Of a stretch of 64,000 nucleotides of DNA, positions 51,500 through 60,033 are shown piece by piece. A model generated the notes under the pieces. The model was not told where the DNA came from, ran no database searches, and worked only from the letters and a program-made list of their open reading frames with translations. Source of the stretch: Panacibacter ginsenosidivorans (GTDB lineage: Bacteria; Bacteroidota; Bacteroidia; Chitinophagales; Chitinophagaceae). The stretch lies in contig NZ_CP042435.1 of the NCBI RefSeq assembly GCF_007971225.1, positions 3,227,501 through 3,291,500 on the forward strand, read 5' to 3'. Made by a program: the position numbers and the translations under genes. Positions within the stretch are counted from its first letter, which is position 1; every line of letters starts with the position of its first letter.

Positions 51500-51519
51500 G
51501 TACAAGTGAGTGACACAAC
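51500..51519 (+). repeat. GTAC-CAAC intergenic repeat, copy 31 (GTGACAC class)
   Basis: Perfect core GTACAAGTGAGTGACACAAC followed by CACCGATGCCACGAAGTGC, the short tail. Confidence 0.92.
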
Positions 51520-51576
51520 CACCGATGCCACGAAGTGCAGAAGCCTGCAGTATAAAAAGCACATTCGCAATTTGCA

Positions 51577-53499
51577 TCATTTATCGGTTGCAAATGCTGA
51601 TGCAGGCAAGCCCTCCTTGTTATACAAATTGGCGCCTTCCGGATTGTCGGCCCATGCATAACGAACCGCAACAGGATCTTTGATCGCATCATTCCAAACA
51701 ATCACGGTATTGTTTTTGATCGTCGCTTTTGCCCAAATAAATTTTTTATCGCTACTGGCAATGGAAAAATATTTCAGATCGCCGTTCTTCGCCATTAGCC
51801 CACTACCCGTATTTGTAAAGCTGATAATTATTTTATTGCCGTCAATTTTCATTGACTGGTAAAGCGGCCCTGAATAAACAATGTCTTTTTCATAGTAAGC
51901 GATTTTTTCTGCAGCCAGCGCTAAACGTTTTCCTACATCTTCTTTGTTCAAAGGATGAATATCATTCCACTCGCCGATATCTGTAGTTACAACTATGGCT
52001 GTATTTGGAACAGCTAATGTTTTGAGCTGTGCTTCCCTCAGCTCCGCCCAATCGCTTTCAGATGGCTGTTCTTTTGTTTGCATAAAGTTGGCGAGCTGCA
52101 CATATAAAAAAGGAAAATCGCCCTGTTGCCATTGACGGCGCCAATCTTTTATTACGGCGGCAAATAATTGATGATATTCCGAAGCTCTTGATGCATTTGA
52201 TTCGCCCTGGTACCATATTACGCCTTTGATGGAATAGCTGGTAAGCGGCGCCGTCATTGCATTGTACAAGCCACCGGGCATATAGTTAAAAGTTGTCGAA
52301 GACGGAATAGGCCCTGCTGCAGCACCCAGTTTATATTGCCATGTTCCGGCTAAATCAATCGTGTCATTTCCGGTAAATAATTTATAAGGTTTGTCTTTGG
52401 TAAAGCCACCTGAACCTGCATAGTTGATCACACGAACAACAAGTATATTCTTTCCTTCTTTCAGCAAACCTGCGGGCACAATATATTTTCTTGGCGGGTA
52501 TTGATATTGGGTGGCGCCAACAAATGTTCCGTTGATATAAACAGAATCCCTGTCAATAATGGTACCCAAAAATAACCGCAGTGGTTTGTTGCGCATGTTT
52601 GCCGGAACATCGAATGCTTTCCTGAACCATACAACACCATTTGTATCTGGCAGCCCTGCGTCTTTCCAGTAACCGGGCACCTGCATGGTTTGCCATGATG
52701 ATGCGTCGTAGCCAGTATCATACCATTTCTTTTCATCATGCAGACCTTTATCTCTTTGCCAGATATTATTATACCATGCATCGCTGTTGGCTTTGTCAGA
52801 TTTTTTTATGCTGTCAACATAAGCATCGTTTTTTAAAGTATCTGTCTTATAGAGGTAAGCAGGAAATTGTTTTAATGCATCTTCACTCAGCCATGCTTCT
52901 GCAGGTGAGCCACCGACTGCGGCTTTTATTAAACCAACCGGCACATGATATTTTTCGTACAAAGCTTTTGCAAAAAAATATCCGACAGCCGTAAAGTGCA
53001 AAACAGATTGCGGTGTTGTTGTTTCCCAGTTGCCCGATGGCAGGTCTTGCTGTGCTGCATGAAAATTATAATTGGTAGAGACATTAAACTGCCTGATGTT
53101 TGAATTGTTAGCGGCGGAAATAATTGCAGGATATTTATCTTTTAGTCTTTCCATAGGCAACTCCATATTTGATTGTCCCGAGCAAATCCATACGTCACCA
53201 ACCAGGATATTTTTTATCGTGATGTGATTGCTGGCATCGATCTGCATATCATAAGGTTCGCCGGCATGCATAGGAGAAAGTGAAATCATCCACTTGCCAT
53301 CTTTGCCTGCTGTTGTAGCATATGTTTGGTCGCGAAAAGTAACCGCTACTTTTTCATCAACAGCAGCCCAGCCCCAAATCTGCACATCTATATCTCTTTG
53401 CAGTATCATGCTGTCGTTTATAAGCCTTGGTAATTTTACCTGTGCAGAAACTTTAATAATCATAAGCAGGCAAGACAATGAAAGAAAAAGCTTTGGCAT
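51577..53499 (-). CDS. Sialate O-acetylesterase-type carbohydrate esterase
   Basis: 640 residues from ATG 53499, where MPKLFLSLSCLLMIIKVSAQ is a signal peptide; a longer frame to 53622 overlaps a repeat and is unlikely. GDVWICSGQSNMELPMERLK holds the nucleophilic Ser of the SGNH-like SASA domain, GVIWYQGESNASRASEYH the second block, and DIGEWNDIHPLNKEDVGKR the Asp-x-x-His. A jelly-roll-like insertion (VWFRKAFDVPANMRNKPLRL, ... IIDRDSVYINGTFVG) splits the domain, as is usual. It removes acetyl groups from sugars, here plausibly from xylan or pectin. Strong match overall. Confidence 0.92.
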   Translation of the reverse strand: MPKLFLSLSCLLMIIKVSAQVKLPRLINDSMILQRDIDVQIWGWAAVDEKVAVTFRDQTYATTAGKDGKWMISLSPMHAGEPYDMQIDASNHITIKNILVGDVWICSGQSNMELPMERLKDKYPAIISAANNSNIRQFNVSTNYNFHAAQQDLPSGNWETTTPQSVLHFTAVGYFFAKALYEKYHVPVGLIKAAVGGSPAEAWLSEDALKQFPAYLYKTDTLKNDAYVDSIKKSDKANSDAWYNNIWQRDKGLHDEKKWYDTGYDASSWQTMQVPGYWKDAGLPDTNGVVWFRKAFDVPANMRNKPLRLFLGTIIDRDSVYINGTFVGATQYQYPPRKYIVPAGLLKEGKNILVVRVINYAGSGGFTKDKPYKLFTGNDTIDLAGTWQYKLGAAAGPIPSSTTFNYMPGGLYNAMTAPLTSYSIKGVIWYQGESNASRASEYHQLFAAVIKDWRRQWQQGDFPFLYVQLANFMQTKEQPSESDWAELREAQLKTLAVPNTAIVVTTDIGEWNDIHPLNKEDVGKRLALAAEKIAYYEKDIVYSGPLYQSMKIDGNKIIISFTNTGSGLMAKNGDLKYFSIASSDKKFIWAKATIKNNTVIVWNDAIKDPVAVRYAWADNPEGANLYNKEGLPASAFATDK

Positions 53500-53595
53500 T
53501 ATGCAGTGCAATTTGAACAGTAAGCAAGATGAATTATTAATTTGAAAGGTAAACGGATTTTTTTTGAAACCAGCGGTAAATCTTGTGGCATCATC

Positions 53596-53615
53596 GTTGC
53601 GTCGCATTACGTTCA
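53596..53615 (-). repeat. GTAC-CAAC intergenic repeat, copy 33 (GCGACGC class, diverged GTAC end)
   Basis: Part of the 34-base stretch 53586-53619 that is identical to 45836-45869 (copy 27), in the same orientation. With copy 32 it brackets the YdcF gene. Confidence 0.88.
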
Positions 53616-53713
53616 TCTGCACTATTGTTATTAAGCTTTTTATATAAGCAAAGATGACAAGTGCTTCTGCAAAAAAGATTAATGATTTTTACTTCTGTAT
53701 TTTCGTAGTTCTT

Positions 53714-54364
53714 ATGGTGAACAATATAACACTTGACTTAGCAAAGAAACTCTGGGATTATCACCACATGCATCATGCGCTTGAAAAAGCAGATTGCATT
53801 CTGGTATTAGGCAGTCATGATCTTCGTGTTGCAGAACGTGCAGCTGAATTGTATTTGGAAGGATGGGCACCCATGATCATTTTTTCGGGAGGCCTAGGTA
53901 ATTTTACAAAAGAAGTGTGGACAGAAAGTGAAGCAGATCAATTTGCTGCAATAGCCATAAACATGGGTGTTCCGGAATATGATATACTCATTGAAAACAA
54001 ATCAACTAACACTGGTGAAAATATTCTTTTCACGCAACAATTGCTTACACAAAAAGGTCTCAATCCGCAATCATTTATTGTTGTACAAAAACCTTACATG
54101 GAAAGAAGAAGCTATGCCACATTTAAAAAACACTGGCCTGACAAAGAAATATACGTTACCTCTCCACAGATTTCTTTTGAAGCATATCCAACAGAAGAGA
54201 TACCGCTTGAAAAAGTCATTAACATTATGGTTGGGGATCTTCAACGGATAAAGCTCTACCCTGAAAAAGGGTTCCAGGTTTTCCAGGAAATTCCTGCAGG
54301 TATATGGGAGGCATATGAACAACTTATTGTGTCAGGCTTCAACAAACATTTAATGCGTGACTAA
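53714..54364 (+). CDS. YdcF family protein (DUF218/ElyC-SanA-like)
   Basis: 216 residues from ATG 53714, chosen because the segment before it (53654-53713) is unlike the family and contains a TATTTTCG -7-like stretch; ATG 53654 is the alternative. KADCILVLGSHDLRVAERAA is the typical DUF218 strand-loop, and IIFSGGLGNFTKEVWTESEA with ENKSTNTGENILFTQQ are its other signatures. No membrane anchor is evident here. YdcF-type proteins bind nucleotide-like ligands or affect envelope integrity; the role is unknown. Confidence 0.85.
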   Translation: MVNNITLDLAKKLWDYHHMHHALEKADCILVLGSHDLRVAERAAELYLEGWAPMIIFSGGLGNFTKEVWTESEADQFAAIAINMGVPEYDILIENKSTNTGENILFTQQLLTQKGLNPQSFIVVQKPYMERRSYATFKKHWPDKEIYVTSPQISFEAYPTEEIPLEKVINIMVGDLQRIKLYPEKGFQVFQEIPAGIWEAYEQLIVSGFNKHLMRD

Positions 54365-54408
54365 GGTGGATTAAAAATTAGCTTTTACCTGCAGAATAAA
54401 AGTATTAA

Positions 54409-54426
54409 GTGCGTCAATTGACGCAC
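54409..54426. repeat. Perfect 18 bp palindrome
   Basis: GTGCGTCAATTGACGCAC is a perfect inverted repeat without loop, flanked at 3 bp by a GTAT/ATAC pair. It lies 45 bp after the YdcF stop in a convergent gap. It could be a cruciform or protein site; no T run follows. Confidence 0.7.
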
Positions 54427-54487
54427 CTGATACAAATAAGCAATGTAAAAGAGATAAGAAAACCTATAGCTGCATAAAGAGCTGAAC

Positions 54488-54507
54488 GTACAAGTGAGTG
54501 ACACAAC
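54488..54507 (+). repeat. GTAC-CAAC intergenic repeat, copy 32 (GTGACAC class)
   Basis: Perfect core GTACAAGTGAGTGACACAAC with left flank GCTGCATAAAGAGCTGAAC and the tail AGGCGATGCCATAAAAAC: the clearest full-length short-tail copy. Confidence 0.93.
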
Positions 54508-54612
54508 AGGCGATGCCATAAAAACAAATGACGGAAGAAAATTTTACTTTATTTTTTCATATTCAGAATTGCAATCCCTGTATTTTTTAACAGACAAGTA
54601 CACAGGCGTATG

Positions 54613-57600
54613 TTAGTATTTAATAAAAGATGTACGAAGTACCTTATTTTCATCACTACTCACCTGGATAAAATATAAACCCGCTGCATAGCCTGCAATA
54701 TTTACACGGTCAGCGTTTGTTATATCTGAAGCTGTTCTTTTCAGTAATATTCTGCCATAAACATCTGATATAATAATTGTCTTTAACTGCGCATTACTTG
54801 TAAGCTGCAGCACATTACCTGTTACCGGGTTTGGATAAATATTTATTTTCCACTTACTACTGATCTGCACAGATCTTACAGAAGACAAGTAATACCTGGC
54901 ATCCATATCCACCTGCTTTAACCTGTAATAATTTAAACCTGTAAAAGGCAAAGAATCAACAAACGAATAGTTTTTAATGGTATTGCTGTTACCAGCAGCA
55001 TTTACATAACCTATCTGTGACCATGTTTGTTGGTCGGTACTTCTTTCTATTACAAAATATTTACTGTTGGCTTCAGTGGCTGTTGACCAATTTAGTTGTA
55101 CATCATTATTATTCTTTACAGCTGTAAAGTTTAAAAGTGAAACAGATAAAATAGAGCACATGCTATTTGTAAACAACATAGTGGTAGAATCTTTGCAGCC
55201 AAATGCATCTGTAAGGACAACCTTATATTTTGAAGAATAATTGACATATGGAGCCTGTAGCGTTGAAGTAGCAGTACCATTCGTCATATCAATGCCGGAA
55301 TAAAAGAGCGCATCATCCGATGAAGATGACCATAGCCAGGAGGAGCCTGTTGTACCACCAATTTCTTGTAAAGTTGTATAAGGATGTGCTGCATTTTCAA
55401 AACAAGATGGATATATAACTGCAGCCGGAGCATGAACGGTAACTGAAGTGGTAGAAACCGGTGATGTACAGCCAAAGCTATCTGTTACTTTGACTGAATA
55501 GTTATATGTGCCGCCAGTTGATGGAGCAGTTAAAACAGGATTGGCAGCTGTCGTCGAACTCAACGTACCTCCATTTCCGGACCATACATAAGTAAAGGGT
55601 GCAGTACCGCTTGTAGTGTTTGAATTAAGTGTAACCATGCCATTCTTGCAAGCATCATTTGAACTTGTAGTAACAACTACCTGTGGAGGAGTGCTTATAG
55701 CAACAGTGCTTACTGCTTTGCTTACACAATAGATATTGTTGATGTAAGTATACGTAACATTAGCCGTGCCCATATTATGGATTGTAATACTACTTGTTGC
55801 CGAATCAACTGTAACAATTGATGAATCACTGGTACTCCATGAGCCTCCTGTGACGGAATTGGAAATTGTATAAGTAGATCCTACGCAAAGGTTAGCAGAA
55901 GGCGAAATTACATTTTGGGTCAGGGGGGTTGGGATAGGATTTATAGAAATATCATCAATTGCCAGGTCATTGCCTAAACCCCCGATATTTTCATTACGCA
56001 AAAATAAGTCGGCCGTAGTAATACCTGCAGGAACTGTAAAAGAAACTGAAAAGAGCTGCCAAGCACTTGAAGTAATTTCTGCTGTTGTGCTGTCGCCAAA
56101 TATAACGCCACCGAGAGTTTGCATACCAAAACGAATCTTAGGTCTTATGGGATTTGTAGGTAAAACATTGGAAACATAAAACTGAATTCTATAGGTAAGA
56201 TTTTCTGTGAGGCCTGTAATACGTTGACGATAAAATTCATCTTTAGCATAGGAAGCATTTACCAAATAGAAATAACCATCATTACCAGTGTGATCAGTTA
56301 CGCCAGGTGAAGTAAACCAATTACCATCTGTGGTTTTGGTAAGGTAATAGTATCCATCCTGAGGACTTGTCTGGCTAAAATAATGATAAGCGGTTCCTTC
56401 CAATGGTGTTCCAAAAGTACCATTACCGAATTGGCGTGTTCCGTTACCAGCGTCAAAGCTTTGTAAAATGCTTGTATTGCAGTTGCCATTATCGATAAGT
56501 TTTGGATTTAATTTTTCAACGATGAATTCGACATTCACTACTTCACCATAATCAGCCTTTATTGTTGTTGTATTCGTTGTGGAGTTTCCTGTTGTATTTC
56601 CCGAAGGATCATATATATTAAAACGTGTAGCATCCCAGGTAGTGTCAGGCATAACTGCACTAATCTTATAGGTCCCCGCATTATATTCCATTATTATGCT
56701 GTTACTGTATAGTGTAGCAGAATTTTTCACCCTTTCATCATCTAACCAGATGTGAACACCGTTATTGTCAGATACTCTTGTGTATATGGTTTGTGGAAAG
56801 GTAGTGCCGATATTTACTCCACCCCAAGCTTCTCCTGCGGGTCCCCCTGTTAATCTTTGCACACCCCTGGCTTCGGGCTCAGCTATCCATGCTGATGCGC
56901 CTTGAGCAAAGCTATAGACAATAGAAGTGTTGCCGCAGCAAGAAGTATTGCCTGTTGTACCTGTACCATAAATAGTTCCATTATCATCTATTGCTACATC
57001 TATAAGGCTGGCAGCACCTGCGCCGGAAGTCGTAGTAAATACAGGAAAGGTTGTGACAGAGCCAGTGGAAATGGTATAAGTTTTTACTGTTGCGCTTAAG
57101 ATGTATACGATCTTTGATCCATCGCTGCTTATATCAATTCTGTCTGCAATATTGGTATTAGATGAAATATCTGTCCAACTATCATTCGAGAAATCTCCTG
57201 TATATAGATATACCCTGCCGTTTGCGTTTCGCAAGGCTATTTTTCCGCCGCCATAAGCAATATCACTTGCATTGGCTGTTTGGCCATTATGCGAAATTGT
57301 ATGATCAAAGATCAGGGTAGAAGTGCCGGCATTATAAAAATAGGCGTTACCTGAATTGTTTACATAAACAAACTGGTTCAAACCTGCTCCATCAATTGCT
57401 GTAGCAGTTGTTACTGTGGTTGAAATCCAGTTACTGCTACCTGTGATTCTTTTATAAACAGTACCCGTATTAGAAGTGCCAACTGCTGTTCCCGCAATTG
57501 TCCATAGTGTTCCTGCACCATCATCATGACCCGCACCCAGATCATATACATTAAGCGTATTACCTGCGGAATCATTTGTTATAAAAGAATTCACAACAGA

Positions 57601-58884
57601 TCCTGTTGAATCTTTTACCTTGTAAGTAAAATTTACCGAAGATTCTTCATTAATATTCTTATCATGAATATAGATCCATGCTGATTTTACTGCCACATAA
57701 ACGTTGCCAGTTGCACTACAGCCATTATCGCCTGTTACTTTTACACTATATACCCCTGCGTTTGCAGAACTAACAGTGCTGATAGACGCCGTTTGCGTAG
57801 TTGCCGTGAAGCTGTTTGGTCCCGACCATATAAATGTGTAAGGAGCTACACCATTCAAAACAGATGAAGATAGATTTATTGTATTGCCATAATTCACCGG
57901 CCCATTTCCCGTCGCTGTTATGGCAGGAGACGTATTAATCGCTACAGAAGTTGTAACTGCTGTCGTTGTAAAACATCCAAAAGCATCTTTTACCTGCAAG
58001 GTATAGGTGCCTGCAGCCGCTGTAGTTATCGAACTAATAGTTGAGGAATTTGATGTCGAACTGCTTGAGTAGCTGTTAGGACCACTCCACATATATGTAA
58101 GGGGCGTAGGTACTGTGGATGCAAGTGCTGATGTACCTGCTGTCAGGCTTAATGTGCTTCCCGAGCAAACAATACTATTGCTATTTGCAGTTGCAGTAAA
58201 TGAAGGCATTACAGGAACTGAGTAATAGATTTCTGTTTGCGAAGCAGATCCTGCTACAGTAGTTACAGAAAATACAATTGTTCTTACAATAGAACTGGTT
58301 ATAATAATACCCACAAGTGGTTCTGATCTGTTGCCACCCGATGTTGACTTAAATGAAAGACTGGTAATACCTGTTGTAAAAGTGGAAGGCAAATTTGTTG
58401 TAGACACATTAAATGGGGTAAAATCAGAAGGATTTATTACCGTACCTGAAGCATCTTTAAACACGATTGACCATCCCTCCTGCATATCAATGTCCTGCAG
58501 GTAAACGTGTGTTCCTGCCTGGAGATCTGATGAAAATGTATGCGTTAGTCTAATATTAGTGCTATTTGTACTTATGCTTTGCATGGCTGGGACTGATAGA
58601 GGGAATCCGGAACCTGTCACAAGGCTCTCTCCCGGCGCAATAGAAGAACTGATAGTATTGCTTGTTGCACCGCCTTGGCTGGAAACTGTAAATGAATTTC
58701 CGTTCAAAACAGCCATTGTTGTATCAGTAAAGCTGCTGAAAATATGATTTACAAAATAATTACTGCTTACAGAAGGTTTTTTGCCATTAAGATAAGTACC
58801 TGTAGTAGTTGGTCCGTAACATTGACAAAGGGCAGCGCATGAAATTAGCAAAATCAAACTAAGTGTAGATAACGACTTTTTCAT
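54613..58884 (-). CDS. Large secreted multidomain protein with T9SS type A sorting domain
   Basis: 1423 residues from ATG 58884 (MKKSLSTLSLILLISCAALC, signal peptide; an in-frame ATG nine codons earlier is an alternative). After an N-terminal beta-sandwich (about 25-230) come two Ig/PKD-like modules with repeated TYMWSGPNSYSS and TFIWSGPNSFTAT (about 235-400), a region of WD/propeller-like strands (about 445-700, SNIADRIDISSDGSKIVYIL-type), a CBM-like module (about 820-1010), two more Ig/Big-type modules (GGSWSTSDSSIVTVDS; TYVWSGNGGTLSSTTAANPV) and a C-terminal sorting domain (INIYPNPVTGNVLQLTS ... AAGLYFIQVSSDE). The last directs export by the type IX system to the cell surface. Probably an adhesin or structural surface protein; no catalytic domain seen. 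Confidence 0.9.
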   Translation of the reverse strand: MKKSLSTLSLILLISCAALCQCYGPTTTGTYLNGKKPSVSSNYFVNHIFSSFTDTTMAVLNGNSFTVSSQGGATSNTISSSIAPGESLVTGSGFPLSVPAMQSISTNSTNIRLTHTFSSDLQAGTHVYLQDIDMQEGWSIVFKDASGTVINPSDFTPFNVSTTNLPSTFTTGITSLSFKSTSGGNRSEPLVGIIITSSIVRTIVFSVTTVAGSASQTEIYYSVPVMPSFTATANSNSIVCSGSTLSLTAGTSALASTVPTPLTYMWSGPNSYSSSSTSNSSTISSITTAAAGTYTLQVKDAFGCFTTTAVTTSVAINTSPAITATGNGPVNYGNTINLSSSVLNGVAPYTFIWSGPNSFTATTQTASISTVSSANAGVYSVKVTGDNGCSATGNVYVAVKSAWIYIHDKNINEESSVNFTYKVKDSTGSVVNSFITNDSAGNTLNVYDLGAGHDDGAGTLWTIAGTAVGTSNTGTVYKRITGSSNWISTTVTTATAIDGAGLNQFVYVNNSGNAYFYNAGTSTLIFDHTISHNGQTANASDIAYGGGKIALRNANGRVYLYTGDFSNDSWTDISSNTNIADRIDISSDGSKIVYILSATVKTYTISTGSVTTFPVFTTTSGAGAASLIDVAIDDNGTIYGTGTTGNTSCCGNTSIVYSFAQGASAWIAEPEARGVQRLTGGPAGEAWGGVNIGTTFPQTIYTRVSDNNGVHIWLDDERVKNSATLYSNSIIMEYNAGTYKISAVMPDTTWDATRFNIYDPSGNTTGNSTTNTTTIKADYGEVVNVEFIVEKLNPKLIDNGNCNTSILQSFDAGNGTRQFGNGTFGTPLEGTAYHYFSQTSPQDGYYYLTKTTDGNWFTSPGVTDHTGNDGYFYLVNASYAKDEFYRQRITGLTENLTYRIQFYVSNVLPTNPIRPKIRFGMQTLGGVIFGDSTTAEITSSAWQLFSVSFTVPAGITTADLFLRNENIGGLGNDLAIDDISINPIPTPLTQNVISPSANLCVGSTYTISNSVTGGSWSTSDSSIVTVDSATSSITIHNMGTANVTYTYINNIYCVSKAVSTVAISTPPQVVVTTSSNDACKNGMVTLNSNTTSGTAPFTYVWSGNGGTLSSTTAANPVLTAPSTGGTYNYSVKVTDSFGCTSPVSTTSVTVHAPAAVIYPSCFENAAHPYTTLQEIGGTTGSSWLWSSSSDDALFYSGIDMTNGTATSTLQAPYVNYSSKYKVVLTDAFGCKDSTTMLFTNSMCSILSVSLLNFTAVKNNNDVQLNWSTATEANSKYFVIERSTDQQTWSQIGYVNAAGNSNTIKNYSFVDSLPFTGLNYYRLKQVDMDARYYLSSVRSVQISSKWKINIYPNPVTGNVLQLTSNAQLKTIIISDVYGRILLKRTASDITNADRVNIAGYAAGLYFIQVSSDENKVLRTSFIKY

Positions 58885-59075
58885 ACTATTGGATTTTATA
58901 TAGGCTTTCATTTCTTAGGATATAAAAGCATTCTAGAAAAGCCAAGCTGTATGCCAATTTTTTTTGCGCTATAAATTATTGATTATCAATGTTTTTAAAA
59001 ATTGATCAAATGAAACTATTCCGATACTGGGAATTTACCGTCCCAAAATTGCGCAGTTATGTTTTCTTAATTGAG

Positions 59076-59089
59076 GGTCTTATAAGACC
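59076..59089. repeat. Perfect 14 bp palindrome
   Basis: GGTCTTATAAGACC, perfectly self-complementary, about 190 bp upstream of the T9SS protein start. It could be an operator; nothing further supports this. Confidence 0.6.
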
Positions 59090-59168
59090 TACACCCACCT
59101 GTTACTTAATTTTTATAGCTAGAGTTTTAGAACAGAAGCAAAACTGAGGGTTGAGCAAAAATCCGAAT

Positions 59169-59188
59169 GTACAAGAGTGCGACGCAAG
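59169..59188 (+). repeat. GTAC-CAAC intergenic repeat, copy 34 (GCGACGC class)
   Basis: Core GTACAAGAGTGCGACGCAAG with left flank AAAAATCCGAAT and the tail GGAAGCTTAATGATATTC and then GCAGG. Confidence 0.9.
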
Positions 59189-59337
59189 GGAAGCTTAATG
59201 ATATTCAAAAGCAGGGGCCAACAAAACCTTGCCTTTCGGAAAGTGTATGCTGTTGAAATTTTTGTTTGTATATGAGTGAGAAGCCATATTCAATAACAGC
59301 AATAGTTGAATGCAAAAAAATGTATCTTCCTGACACC

Positions 59338-59961
59338 ATGCCAACACAAAAAAATAAACTGCCCGCAGGTATTCCATATATAATGAGTAATGAGATAGCT
59401 GAACGATTCAGCTTTTACGGAATGAGTGCCATACTTACTACTTTTTTAGTGAGACAATTTTTTAACCCGGCCAATGGCATTCTTGTGCTTGTTTTTATTC
59501 CCTTCTTCACATTTGTGCTCTTTCCTTTTCTCGAGAAAAATGGGGTGAAGATAAATCCACTTAACAAGTTTGGTCCTGGCTTTATTGTAAGCTTATTTTC
59601 TATTGGGATTTACTGGTTGCAGACACAAATAGACAAAGGGTTTCATCCGAGTATTGGCTGGCAATTCTTTGCATATATGTTACTTACCATTGCAGAAGTA
59701 CTAATATACCAGACAGGATTAGAATATGCTTATACGCAGGCGCCAGAAAGTATGAAAAGCACTATCATGGCTTTCTTTTTGCTCTCTCTGTCTATTGGAA
59801 ATATTATACTGTCTTTAATAAATGGTAGCATAGCTAACGACGGATTATTTTCCCGATTCACCGGTTCTTATTATTATTTGTTCTTTATAATTGTAATGCT
59901 GGCGGCTACACTATTCTATTTTTTTATAATAAAACCCTACCTCAGAAAGCCCATATTATAA
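59338..59961 (+). pseudogene. Internally deleted POT (PTR2) family peptide transporter
   Basis: 207 residues from ATG 59338 (MPTQKNKLPAGIPYIMSNEI), the normal POT start; in-frame upstream codons are unlike the family. NEIAERFSFYGMSAILTTFL is the first membrane helix of POT proteins, with the ERFSFYGM motif. Directly after it comes FFNPANGILVLVFIPFFTF, which belongs to the second half of these 12-14-helix transporters, continuing through AEVLIYQTGLEYAYTQAPES to the usual end. Roughly 250 residues of the middle are missing in frame. It cannot form a normal transporter, though a 5-6 helix protein could still be made. No remnant of the missing part was seen nearby. Confidence 0.75.
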
Positions 59962-60033
59962 GAAATATCTTTAGCTGTTAATCTGGAATAAATTAGTACC
60001 TGCTATCAACCATACTGAGCATTACCTTTTTAT

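Larger units (their letters stand above)
58885..59337. other. Divergent intergenic region
   Basis: 453 bp between the T9SS gene and the POT remnant. It contains repeat copy 34, a 14 bp palindrome (59076-59089) and very AT-rich flanks. Confidence 0.5.

Noticed and set aside
54613-58884. T9SS protein as a glycoside hydrolase
   Set aside because: CBM-like and Ig-like modules are present but no catalytic motif was found.
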